Assembly (NCBI RefSeq): GCF_001592285.1
Contig: NZ_BCWQ01000024.1
Span: forward strand, 1-32,126
DNA from: Hydrogenophaga pseudoflava NBRC 102511
GTDB lineage: Bacteria > Pseudomonadota > Gammaproteobacteria > Burkholderiales > Burkholderiaceae_C
Reading direction: 5' to 3'
Length of the DNA: 32,126 nt
Of the stretch, positions 24,809 through 32,126 are shown piece after piece. The position numbers were made by a program, and so were the translations under genes. Within the stretch, counting starts at the first letter, position 1. Each line of letters starts with the position of its first letter. The notes beneath the pieces were generated by a model, which worked only from the letters and a program-made list of their open reading frames with translations, was not told where the DNA came from and searched no databases.

Positions 24809-26866
24809 TCATTCCTTGAATCCTTCCTGCAGAGCCTTTTTCTCTGCTGCGATTACCTTCTGGCTCTGAGGGCCGGAAGGTATCTTGCGGCTGGTCATGC
24901 TGGCTGCCACGCTGAGGAAGTCCATTTCACTGGGTGTCATGACCAGTCCCTCGCTGGCCCACTTGTGCAGTTTTGACCAGTAGGTTGCTCCTCTGCCCAC
25001 AACATAGGTCTGAGCCTCGATGTCGTTCAGAACCTTCTGGTCTCGTCGCGCTGCGCGCTTTGCGCCCTCTTTCTCATCTGCATCGATCAGGTCCTTGTCA
25101 AGGTCGCTTTCAAGCCTGACATCAACAGACTGCAGGAGATCGTCCCAGCATTTCTCACGCTTGCACCATTCGGTGACGTTTGCGACCCTGTACGCTTCGG
25201 CAGAAGAAATGATCCTTGCCTGTACTTGCTTTGCAATGCCCAGCAAGACCTGATTGAGAGAACTGGAAGTTGCCTGCCTGTTCCATATCTTCAAGAAGTC
25301 GATGTCTTGTTTGCGGCTCTTCAGCTCATGTGTCAGCAGGGCGATTGAGTAGGTCACCGTATTGGCCCTGTAGCCCTGCGCGTACCAGTCAGCGCTACCG
25401 ACTAGGCGTTCAAGCGTGCGGAAAGCAATGGTGGCTCCGATGATGCCCTTGAACCATTCTTCACCAAATGCAGCGCCTTCCTCTCCCCAATGTCCTGTCA
25501 CGTTCTCAGCGAAGAATTTGAAGTTCTTCTGGGCGCCCTGGCTGACCACATGTGGCATGCACATGATCGTGACCAGCACCTTTGCAATGTCGGTTTTCTG
25601 AATCAGCTGCTTTCGCGGGTTCTGGACCTCGAACTCCTTCTTCTTCGCAGGAGTCATGTAAGCGGAGGCGTTGGCGTATTGGCCTCTGGCCCGTTCGTAG
25701 AACCAATGGGTCATTTGCTGTGACCCTTCTGCTGCAGGCGCCCAGACGTTCCGGGAGAAACTCTCTATGCGTCTGTGGAACGGATGGTTGGAGAAGAAGT
25801 CGGCATCACTGACCTTGTTCTGACTGTTCGCATAAAGGGAGATCTTGGGAACGATCTCGTCTACCATGTCCGGCCGTACCACGGACAGTTTCATCTGCAC
25901 TCTGACCTTGTCCAGGTTCTCAGCCTTGTCCCTCTTCATCACGTTGAAGATCGAGGCGGTTGTCTGACCACCATTGACGATCTGCAGGTTCTCAAGCCGG
26001 TTCACCAGAACCTGGTTTCCATCCGGGTCGAACTCGGCCTTTGCAGCGGTCGCAGAAATTCCATTGTTGTAGGCGAAGAACATCTGGGGTTCTTCGAGAA
26101 TGGTCTTGCGTATTCCCTTGTTGACACCCCTAGTGGCCTGTAGAAAGGTTCTGACGTTCTGTTCAAGAAGTCGCCCGCCGTACAAGTCATAGATTTCTGC
26201 CAGCCAGTCGCCCGGTATCACGGTCAGGTAGGACTCAAGTTCAGCCCCCCCTGAGTTGGCCGGGAGACAGGGCAGTCCTTTGCCAAACATCTGTACAAAG
26301 TCGATGACGATCGGTTCTGGCTCGCCTGTGAACAGAAGTCGACCGATTGCAATCAGATCCCAGACCCTGACTGCCCATTCCCTCGCGCCTTTTTTCTTTG
26401 TCGGCAGAGCCTTGACTGTGCTCGAAAGCTTGGCATCGGAAAGTATGTTGAGGCGGATACGGACAATCGAATGTCCCATCTGGGCAAGCTGTCTGGCGAG
26501 GCTCCATACGCTGCTTCCAACGTCGACCTCTACAGAAAGATCACCGTCTACCGCCCGCTCGAAGAAGGTTTCCGCGCGTTTGAGGCATGCATCCAGACTG
26601 GTTCTGGTCAGGCTCTGGACTTCTGGTTCACCGTGGTATTCGACCTGGAAGAGGTCGAGCGTGGCCTCATCTTCGGTGTATGCATAGCCATCAACCCGCA
26701 TGCCCCTGTGCACGAAGAAGGCGGGCTCGAATCCTGGTACGGCACCCGAATCGACCAGTGCTTCTGCCACGACAGACGCAAAAGCAGTCTCTGAAAAGTC
26801 GGAGGTTGCAGCTGATCTGGCAGAGACCTGCTGCAGCAAGTCGGCGAGGAATTCACTGTCTGTCAT
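24809..26866 (-). CDS. AIPR-family abortive infection protein
   Basis: The protein is 685 residues. The family signature is clear: FFAYNNGISATA at about 263-274, then NLQIVNGGQTTASIFNVM at about 293-310, which define AIPR (PF10592). The N-terminal 150 residues resemble a nuclease-like region (DGYAYTEDEATLDLFQVEYH), where the Asp and Glu might belong to a restriction-type fold; this is inference. AIPR proteins are known from phage-resistance loci such as lactococcal abortive infection. It is the last gene of the operon, three bases after the DUF4420 gene. Confidence 0.88.
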   Translation of the reverse strand: MTDSEFLADLLQQVSARSAATSDFSETAFASVVAEALVDSGAVPGFEPAFFVHRGMRVDGYAYTEDEATLDLFQVEYHGEPEVQSLTRTSLDACLKRAETFFERAVDGDLSVEVDVGSSVWSLARQLAQMGHSIVRIRLNILSDAKLSSTVKALPTKKKGAREWAVRVWDLIAIGRLLFTGEPEPIVIDFVQMFGKGLPCLPANSGGAELESYLTVIPGDWLAEIYDLYGGRLLEQNVRTFLQATRGVNKGIRKTILEEPQMFFAYNNGISATAAKAEFDPDGNQVLVNRLENLQIVNGGQTTASIFNVMKRDKAENLDKVRVQMKLSVVRPDMVDEIVPKISLYANSQNKVSDADFFSNHPFHRRIESFSRNVWAPAAEGSQQMTHWFYERARGQYANASAYMTPAKKKEFEVQNPRKQLIQKTDIAKVLVTIMCMPHVVSQGAQKNFKFFAENVTGHWGEEGAAFGEEWFKGIIGATIAFRTLERLVGSADWYAQGYRANTVTYSIALLTHELKSRKQDIDFLKIWNRQATSSSLNQVLLGIAKQVQARIISSAEAYRVANVTEWCKREKCWDDLLQSVDVRLESDLDKDLIDADEKEGAKRAARRDQKVLNDIEAQTYVVGRGATYWSKLHKWASEGLVMTPSEMDFLSVAASMTSRKIPSGPQSQKVIAAEKKALQEGFKE

Positions 26867-26869
26867 GCT

Positions 26870-27814
26870 TCAAGCACCACTCCACGGAATGGTCGATTCA
26901 AAGGGGGATAGTGCGGCCAGCTGGATGCCATACGTCACCTCCTGGATGCCCGGCATCAGTGTCGAGGGAATGATCCTGGGAAAGCCGTCAGTGACTGCGA
27001 ACGAATCCTTCTTCACCAGTGCGAACAATTGAGAACGATATTCAGGCAGGTCCATATAGCCGAGGCTGACCAGCTTCTCTTCGAACTCCTCGGTTGCGGA
27101 TGCAGATGCACCAAGAGCTACTGTGAGTTCTTCAACCAGAGCACCCAGACATGTCCCGCCAGCGGAGACTTCGGCAAGGTGGTAGACACACAGGTACAGG
27201 TCCGTACTGTCCACCCACAGCTGAGAGGGTGACGAGATCCGGACAGACTGAGGTGATCCAACAAGGTGTGACTTGATCTCGAAAACCTTGTTGTCCGCTG
27301 CAAAGTCCTGAGGAAACCCGGACGGCCCTTTCCATGCTTGCACAGCGGCAGGGCCGAACCTGGGGAGCAGTTCTAGCTTGAGGAAACTGAGCTCAGCGAA
27401 CAGGCCACGAATCTCATGCGCGTCGAGAAGGCGAGGTCCACCTCGGGAGAGAAGACGTTGCCATTTCAGGAGTCGTGCACATAAAAGCTCAATGCAGTCA
27501 GCATCGGACTGCGCGCCGGATGTACAAGTGATCAGATCCTTGCAGAGCAAGCCGAAGAGGTCCACGTCCTGCGTCTTGGCAAGCACCAGATGCAGCTCGT
27601 GCGTCTTGTCGATCCACAGAGCCCTCAACCCCTTAAGGCGCGGGAGATCAGGATTCCAGTGGACAAGAGAGCTCAATTTGAGCACCAGCATCAGCTGGCA
27701 TTCAGCATTCACCGCGTAGTAAAAGTCGAACGGATGGTCTGGGTCCGCCCGTCTTGCACTCAGTGCGCCAAGCTGAGGTGTTGCCAGGCCGTGCCACGGG
27801 CTTTCAGTCTTCAT
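26870..27814 (-). CDS. DUF4420 PD-(D/E)XK-type nuclease
   Basis: The protein is 314 residues from ATG 27814. Two upstream ATGs (27820 and 27838) are possible, but GGAGG lies nine bases before this one, and the start region overlaps the end of the Z1 gene. The DUF4420 motif set is present: Glu141 in LFAELSFLK, W-K-GP at about 161-164, Asp170 in FPQDF, and E179-x-K181 in KVFEIKSH. This is a full PD-(D/E)XK site, so it is the likely DNA-cutting subunit of the Z1/GHKL system. Confidence 0.88.
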   Translation of the reverse strand: MKTESPWHGLATPQLGALSARRADPDHPFDFYYAVNAECQLMLVLKLSSLVHWNPDLPRLKGLRALWIDKTHELHLVLAKTQDVDLFGLLCKDLITCTSGAQSDADCIELLCARLLKWQRLLSRGGPRLLDAHEIRGLFAELSFLKLELLPRFGPAAVQAWKGPSGFPQDFAADNKVFEIKSHLVGSPQSVRISSPSQLWVDSTDLYLCVYHLAEVSAGGTCLGALVEELTVALGASASATEEFEEKLVSLGYMDLPEYRSQLFALVKKDSFAVTDGFPRIIPSTLMPGIQEVTYGIQLAALSPFESTIPWSGA

Positions 27815-30488
27815 CCGCATCGTCCTCCGTGGTCCCATAGTTCTCTGCCCACCATGTGGTGTTCACAACGTACGTCACTTCAGTTGTCTCGTGGCCAGAC
27901 TCAGGGAAGGCTATTCCCCATGCCACCACACTGGGTTCAGCCGGGGGATTGACCTTCTCCTTATCCTTTTCTTTGTCCCAGACGTCGAGCACATGCAGCA
28001 TGAGCAAAGGGCGAGTGCGGTGCTTGATGTAATGCCAGTCTGGGATGTCACTGGTGTCCTTCCACGACTGCTCGGCTGCACTTCGCTCCTCCACGCTCAT
28101 GCCGGCCTTCACCTGCCCGCGGCCACCTACTCTGAGCGCCTTGCCGCTCACTGCGATGTAGTCGACGCCGGCTGGGCTGCGTTTCCAGAGAGACGAGCGA
28201 GATTGGGGTGTGGGTGAGTAGGGACCGAATGACACTGACGACCGGTCGCCAGTTGACAGACTGAAAAGACAGATGTCCCACCGCTCAAGTTCGTCTGACT
28301 CGCGCGCCTTGATGTAGGCGTTGATCGGCTCTGCCTGGGTGATCAGAGCAACGTCGTCATGGTTCTGGAACCTGGTGACAAAGTTGCGAACGAGCGGGGC
28401 AACTGAAATGTCTTTCCAGAGGTACCCGAACTCATTGGAGTTTTCAGGCGTGCTCAAGTCGGAGAGAGTGGTCAGCAAGTCACTCAGGACTTCTCTGTTG
28501 GCGGCAATCGCATCTGTACGCAGACGTGTCGTCTCGATCAGCTTGCCGGACAGGGAGACTGAGTGATTGACCTTCTGCCCGGAGCGCATCTTGTTCCTGG
28601 CTGTCACGATCAGAGATTCGGGATGCGCCCGAACCTTCAGGCCAAAATCCACCGGACGGGCACCAGCCCTCTCCATTCGATTGAACTCGTCACGCAGCTC
28701 ATCAATGGCGTCCGAGATGTGGGCATACCAGTCAATGGCTTCTTCTGTCATGAAGATTCGGCAGATATCCGCATAGCCATCGCGATATCCGAACCACCGA
28801 CCCATCTGCAGCAGGGTGTCGTACATCATGGAGTTGCGCAGGAAGTAGCTGACGGTCAGTCCTTCCAAGGTGAAGCCACGCGAAAGCGCAAACCCGCCGA
28901 TAGCGATGACATGAAGGCCTTCATTCTTGTATCGCCTGTAGTCCAGCTTGTCAGGTGACTTGCTGTTCACCTTTCTCACTTCGATCGGCCCTGCCGCGCG
29001 CACGAGCGCAGCCTGTACATCTCGCCAGGTTTCTGGTACCTGCCCCTCATACTGGCTTCTCCAAGCCTCATGCAGCCTGTTCATCTCGGGGTCTCGGAGC
29101 GCATCCTCCTCGGGCAATCCTGCGTGTCCCGAGCAGGCAGAGCGGATGGTGCTCATCAGGTCCGAGACCAGTCCGGTCAGTTTGGTCTGAACCTCGTTGA
29201 ACCGTGATGCATTGACCAGCATCGATGAGTGGCTCTTGTCCTGACCTCGCAACACCCGGATTGCGCGTGCCAGCACAAAGGTGCGAACCGCTTCCTTGAG
29301 GCTTTCCGGGATCTGTGTCAGGGGATGGGAGATCTTGTGTTTTTCCGGCAGCAGATCGACATGGTCGTCTACCGTGGTCAACGTTCCATGCAAGTCGCCG
29401 GACTCTGGAAAAATTCGGGATGCGCCGACATAGTTGGTCGGTGCATCGAGCGAAATGATGAAGTCTCTTGGAAAGAGGTCTTCACGCTCCATCGCATCCC
29501 TGCTGTCCGGATCGATGAAGATGTTGGCAAACGGAGTGGCCGTGTACCCAAGATAGACATTCCTGTCGAAGGAATCGAGAAGTTTGCGAATTCGGTCGTT
29601 GATGGCAGACGGAGAATCGTCGTTCTTGGACACATTGACCGAAGCGTTGTCTGCCTCGTCATCAATCAGCAGCATCGGAACCCTACTGATGCGGGCACCG
29701 GCTTGCCCGTTGCCGATCTCCAGCCAGTCGATCAGATTGGCGAGAGTGCGGGAGTTTTTCTTCATTACGAGCACCAGTGGCTCGCTCAGCGACTGCAAGA
29801 AAACGCCCAGATCTCGCGTGGCGGACCTGAAGTCGTCGGCGCGTGTGGTCAGGCAGATGGGCTGTCTCTCAAGGCCGTAAAGACCGACACCAATCGCTGA
29901 CTCTCTGCCATTGGTTGCTTCCGAACTCCGGCCTGTGAACCCCTCTTCGATCCGCTCCTGGGTCTGTACACGCAGATCCTCCTGGATACCTGTGAGGATC
30001 ACGATGAACTTGTAGCCGTAGTCGGCTGCCTTGCAGATGACGCCTGTGTAGTTGGCCGTTTTGCCAGATTGCACATGGCCGACCACCAAGCCTCTGCGTG
30101 CCCAGCGACCCGGTTTCTCAGGGTCCTGCATCAGGCCGACGATCTTGTCCGTGTCTTTGTCAAGAACGCCCAGTACGGCCGAACCAAATCCCCGGTTCGC
30201 GAGATGTTTGCGGTACCGGTCATAGTAGTAAGGGGTCAGACTCGCTCGTCTGCCTGGTAGCCATTCTTCGAACTCCACCTGAATCGTCGATGCGTCACTC
30301 ATGCTGATCGAAAGGCGCGCCTCGATCTGGCGGGCAGCTTCCTCGATCTGGCCGTCGTTGATAGTTGCCGAGAGGTCAGGATAGAGTGGCAACACGGTCC
30401 TCAAGACCAGCCTTACCTGCTCCGGAGTGCGGGCGGGCATGTTCGAGAGGATGCCGATGGCGTTGTTCTGAAGATCTTGAAGCGACAT
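27804..30488 (-). CDS. Z1-domain ATPase/endonuclease subunit
   Basis: The protein is 894 residues, with an AGGGAG site before ATG 30488. Walker A is GHVQSGKT at about 137-144 and Walker B is in MLLIDDEADNASVN. A helicase-like TATP motif is in LGYTATPFANIF, and the Z1 hallmark is LLQMGRWFGYRDGYADICR. This is an SF2-derived ATPase of the Z1 family (PF10593) found in restriction loci with MutL-like GHKL ATPases. It likely moves on DNA and brings the DUF4420 nuclease to its target. It is separated from the GHKL gene by 18 bases and overlaps the DUF4420 gene. Confidence 0.92.
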   Translation of the reverse strand: MSLQDLQNNAIGILSNMPARTPEQVRLVLRTVLPLYPDLSATINDGQIEEAARQIEARLSISMSDASTIQVEFEEWLPGRRASLTPYYYDRYRKHLANRGFGSAVLGVLDKDTDKIVGLMQDPEKPGRWARRGLVVGHVQSGKTANYTGVICKAADYGYKFIVILTGIQEDLRVQTQERIEEGFTGRSSEATNGRESAIGVGLYGLERQPICLTTRADDFRSATRDLGVFLQSLSEPLVLVMKKNSRTLANLIDWLEIGNGQAGARISRVPMLLIDDEADNASVNVSKNDDSPSAINDRIRKLLDSFDRNVYLGYTATPFANIFIDPDSRDAMEREDLFPRDFIISLDAPTNYVGASRIFPESGDLHGTLTTVDDHVDLLPEKHKISHPLTQIPESLKEAVRTFVLARAIRVLRGQDKSHSSMLVNASRFNEVQTKLTGLVSDLMSTIRSACSGHAGLPEEDALRDPEMNRLHEAWRSQYEGQVPETWRDVQAALVRAAGPIEVRKVNSKSPDKLDYRRYKNEGLHVIAIGGFALSRGFTLEGLTVSYFLRNSMMYDTLLQMGRWFGYRDGYADICRIFMTEEAIDWYAHISDAIDELRDEFNRMERAGARPVDFGLKVRAHPESLIVTARNKMRSGQKVNHSVSLSGKLIETTRLRTDAIAANREVLSDLLTTLSDLSTPENSNEFGYLWKDISVAPLVRNFVTRFQNHDDVALITQAEPINAYIKARESDELERWDICLFSLSTGDRSSVSFGPYSPTPQSRSSLWKRSPAGVDYIAVSGKALRVGGRGQVKAGMSVEERSAAEQSWKDTSDIPDWHYIKHRTRPLLMLHVLDVWDKEKDKEKVNPPAEPSVVAWGIAFPESGHETTEVTYVVNTTWWAENYGTTEDDADED

Positions 30489-30506
30489 TTTTCTCCCTGT
30501 TGCGAA

Positions 30507-31997
30507 TCAGTTTGCGGTGGCGCGTTTTGTGATGACGCCAATCTGGTCCGGGTAGCGGCTGAACGGCTCCATACTGGCCAATACCGACGCCAGCCCGGTC
30601 CGATCAAGATCCGGATTGGCCTGTACAAGCATCTTGGCCAGCGTGAGCATCACATCCATGTCCGGATGCTCGGACTCGATCTGTTTGGGCGTATTGGAGT
30701 AGTCGCTAAAAAAAGCGGCCGCAGGAAACGTCTGGCCGAACATCCGGATCATCTGCTTCAGACGCTGCCGGTCACCTACCTGTAGGTCATTGATAAGTTC
30801 GGCCAAGAGAGGGTGTTCGTCATTGATGACGTACTCAATTCGGTCGTTGTGCATCTTGCGGATCCACACTGGCGAGGCGTCCGACTCGACGATCACTCTG
30901 CCTCTTTGCGTGTAGGGGCGCTTGGCACCTGACCGGATCTGCTCGATAACCTGCCTGAGTCGGTTCTTGACGATGAGCGGGGGGTGCGCGCGAGCCTTTC
31001 GGACATCGATGCCCCAGTGGTGATCCGTGTTGTTTGGGATGTCAATGCGAACACGTGCCAGTTTCGTGAGCTCTTCTTGCCTAGCCAGCCGGAACCAGCT
31101 CCCCCAGATTATCAGCCTACGGTTTCGGTAAATGTAGAAACCTTGGTTTCTGAGATAACCCTCGGGGCCAGCGAGTCGTTCATATTCTTTCGCGCTCACC
31201 TTGGAATGGTGCGGCAATACAAACGCCTGTACCTTGACCTCGCTGTCTCTGAACCTCACCACTTCGAGCGGGAATTTTTGCGTAGCGATGTTCAGTTCAG
31301 CAAACGGGTCAAAGGGCTCTACGTCCGCCCCATTGATGGCAATGCGGATTCTTTTCAACCCAAGTTCGCCGGCAAGAAAGCGGTGAAAGACTCTTGCCAA
31401 ATGCTGCCTTACAGCAAACATTAGTTCGTTGAATGTCTCATGACCGATTTCGCCCATGCCAGCGAGCTCGAGGCGGTCAATCTTTCTCCATAGAACTAAC
31501 GTCCCGTTGCCATTGGAGGGGAGTCCGCATGGGAGATCCGATAACCCGGTCGGGTGAATCTCGGTGATCTCCCACCTGTTCGTCTCGGAGACACGGTCAA
31601 GATCCCACCGCATCCCATTAAACTCTGCTGCGCCTCTGGTCAGTACGGTGAGTTCTCGACATTGACTGAAGGAGGCGGTTTTCAGTCCCAAGCCGAACCG
31701 CCCCAGATCATGAGCAGCGCGCTCAAGTCTGGGATCTTTCGATCCAGGCCTCATTGCCTCAAGCAGTTCCGCCCGTACCATGCCGCAGCCATCATCAATG
31801 ACTGCCATCCACGGTTGATCAGCTTCCCAGCCATAGCGCAGATCAATGTTTTTGGCGCCGGCGGCAATGCTGTTGTCAATGATGTCCGCGACTGCGGAGT
31901 CAAAGGAGTACCCAATGTCCCGCATAGCCTCAATCATCACTGAGGCTCGTGGCATGAGTTCTATGGCGGCGTAATCTCTTGGTCCCTTCACTGGCAT
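30507..31997 (-). CDS. MutL-like GHKL ATPase of an R-M system
   Basis: The protein is 496 residues from ATG 31997, where the ribosome site is weak. The GHKL ATPase features are in order: N box ADIIDNSIAAGAK at about 37-49, G1 box VIDDGCGM at about 66-73, and G2 box DLGRFGLGLKTASFS at about 97-111. In MutL the general base is Glu in the first position of the N box; here it is Asp38. The rest resembles the S5-like and specific domains of the restriction-associated MutL homologues described by Iyer and colleagues (2008). It is the first gene of the operon and probably acts as an ATP-driven clamp that controls the nuclease. Confidence 0.92.
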   Translation of the reverse strand: MPVKGPRDYAAIELMPRASVMIEAMRDIGYSFDSAVADIIDNSIAAGAKNIDLRYGWEADQPWMAVIDDGCGMVRAELLEAMRPGSKDPRLERAAHDLGRFGLGLKTASFSQCRELTVLTRGAAEFNGMRWDLDRVSETNRWEITEIHPTGLSDLPCGLPSNGNGTLVLWRKIDRLELAGMGEIGHETFNELMFAVRQHLARVFHRFLAGELGLKRIRIAINGADVEPFDPFAELNIATQKFPLEVVRFRDSEVKVQAFVLPHHSKVSAKEYERLAGPEGYLRNQGFYIYRNRRLIIWGSWFRLARQEELTKLARVRIDIPNNTDHHWGIDVRKARAHPPLIVKNRLRQVIEQIRSGAKRPYTQRGRVIVESDASPVWIRKMHNDRIEYVINDEHPLLAELINDLQVGDRQRLKQMIRMFGQTFPAAAFFSDYSNTPKQIESEHPDMDVMLTLAKMLVQANPDLDRTGLASVLASMEPFSRYPDQIGVITKRATAN

Positions 31998-32126
31998 CCT
32001 AGTCTGTGAATTTTTTTTATTCTGCCGTATTAGGCGGCTAGTTCTTCATCGCCCGGGACTTGTTTTCGTCAAGTTTGTCAACGTTTGCGCTTTCCTCGCT
32101 CCGGATCCGGCACCGAGATCAGCATG
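31998..32126. other. upstream region of the GHKL operon to the right edge
   Basis: 129 bases containing the promoter of the minus-strand operon. A TTGACA box (minus strand, 32075-32080) is visible but no good -10 stands at the right distance, so the promoter is unresolved. A minus-strand frame is open from the edge to a TGA at 32078-32080 and ends in a basic ERGKRKR; it may be the tail of a further gene, but only 15 codons are visible. Confidence 0.35.

Noticed and set aside
32010..32045. GCCG/CGGC hairpin next to a T-run as a terminator
   Set aside because: The T-run precedes the hairpin on the plus strand and is an A-run after it on the minus strand, so neither direction gives an intrinsic terminator.

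Overview
The window looks like chromosomal DNA of a high-GC betaproteobacterium, most likely Burkholderiales/Comamonadaceae. This is inferred from the GC-rich coding style, the TRAP transport operon with a LysR regulator, and the IS3-type and DUF3489/DUF2924/serine-recombinase mobile modules. No rRNA, tRNA or CRISPR array was seen, so the assignment is a style judgement.

Region 1 (1-7.2 kb): the 3' end of a PD-(D/E)XK nuclease gene, probably the tail of a UvrD/RecB-like helicase-nuclease, enters from the left. It is followed by a very short reading frame with a good ribosome binding site that looks like a cut-off gene. Facing it on the minus strand is a tightly coupled cluster: a 116-residue unknown protein, a DUF6361-family protein, a two-HKD phospholipase-D-like protein and a large SF2/SNF2-type helicase. 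The last three genes overlap by ATGA junctions. The cluster resembles an anti-phage or DNA-processing system that I cannot match to a named one. A complete IS3-family element, with 26-bp imperfect ends and a TTG target duplication, sits immediately before the start codon of the first gene.

Region 2 (8.7-15.4 kb): an ordinary metabolic locus. A minus-strand operon carries a cupin, an alpha/beta hydrolase, a TRAP binding protein, an MFS permease and the TRAP small and large membrane subunits. A LysR-type regulator is divergent from it. Three inverted repeats lie in the gap between them.

Region 3 (15.4-19.5 kb): a transposase remnant, then a minus-strand operon of five genes: Mrr-like restriction endonuclease, Nudix protein, a 102-residue conserved protein, a zinc-binding small protein and a 346-residue conserved protein that may be macro-domain-like. 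A divergent XRE regulator shares a palindrome-rich gap with it. The combination of a DNA endonuclease with nucleotide-processing genes is a second candidate for an undescribed defence system.

Region 4 (19.5-22.3 kb): a small zinc-ribbon protein and the overlapping DUF3489, DUF2924 and large serine recombinase cassette, a mobile module.

Region 5 (22.6-32.0 kb): a lower-GC block. Vsr-like endonuclease and Dcm-like cytosine methyltransferase lie on the plus strand, convergent with GHKL ATPase, Z1 ATPase, DUF4420 PD-(D/E)XK protein and AIPR on the minus strand. This matches the MutL-homologue restriction-modification type predicted by Iyer, Abhiman and Aravind (2008): methylation marks self, while GHKL, Z1 and nuclease proteins act on unmodified DNA. 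Overall the window is a defence island wrapped around one metabolic operon, with at least three mobile-element signatures at the seams.
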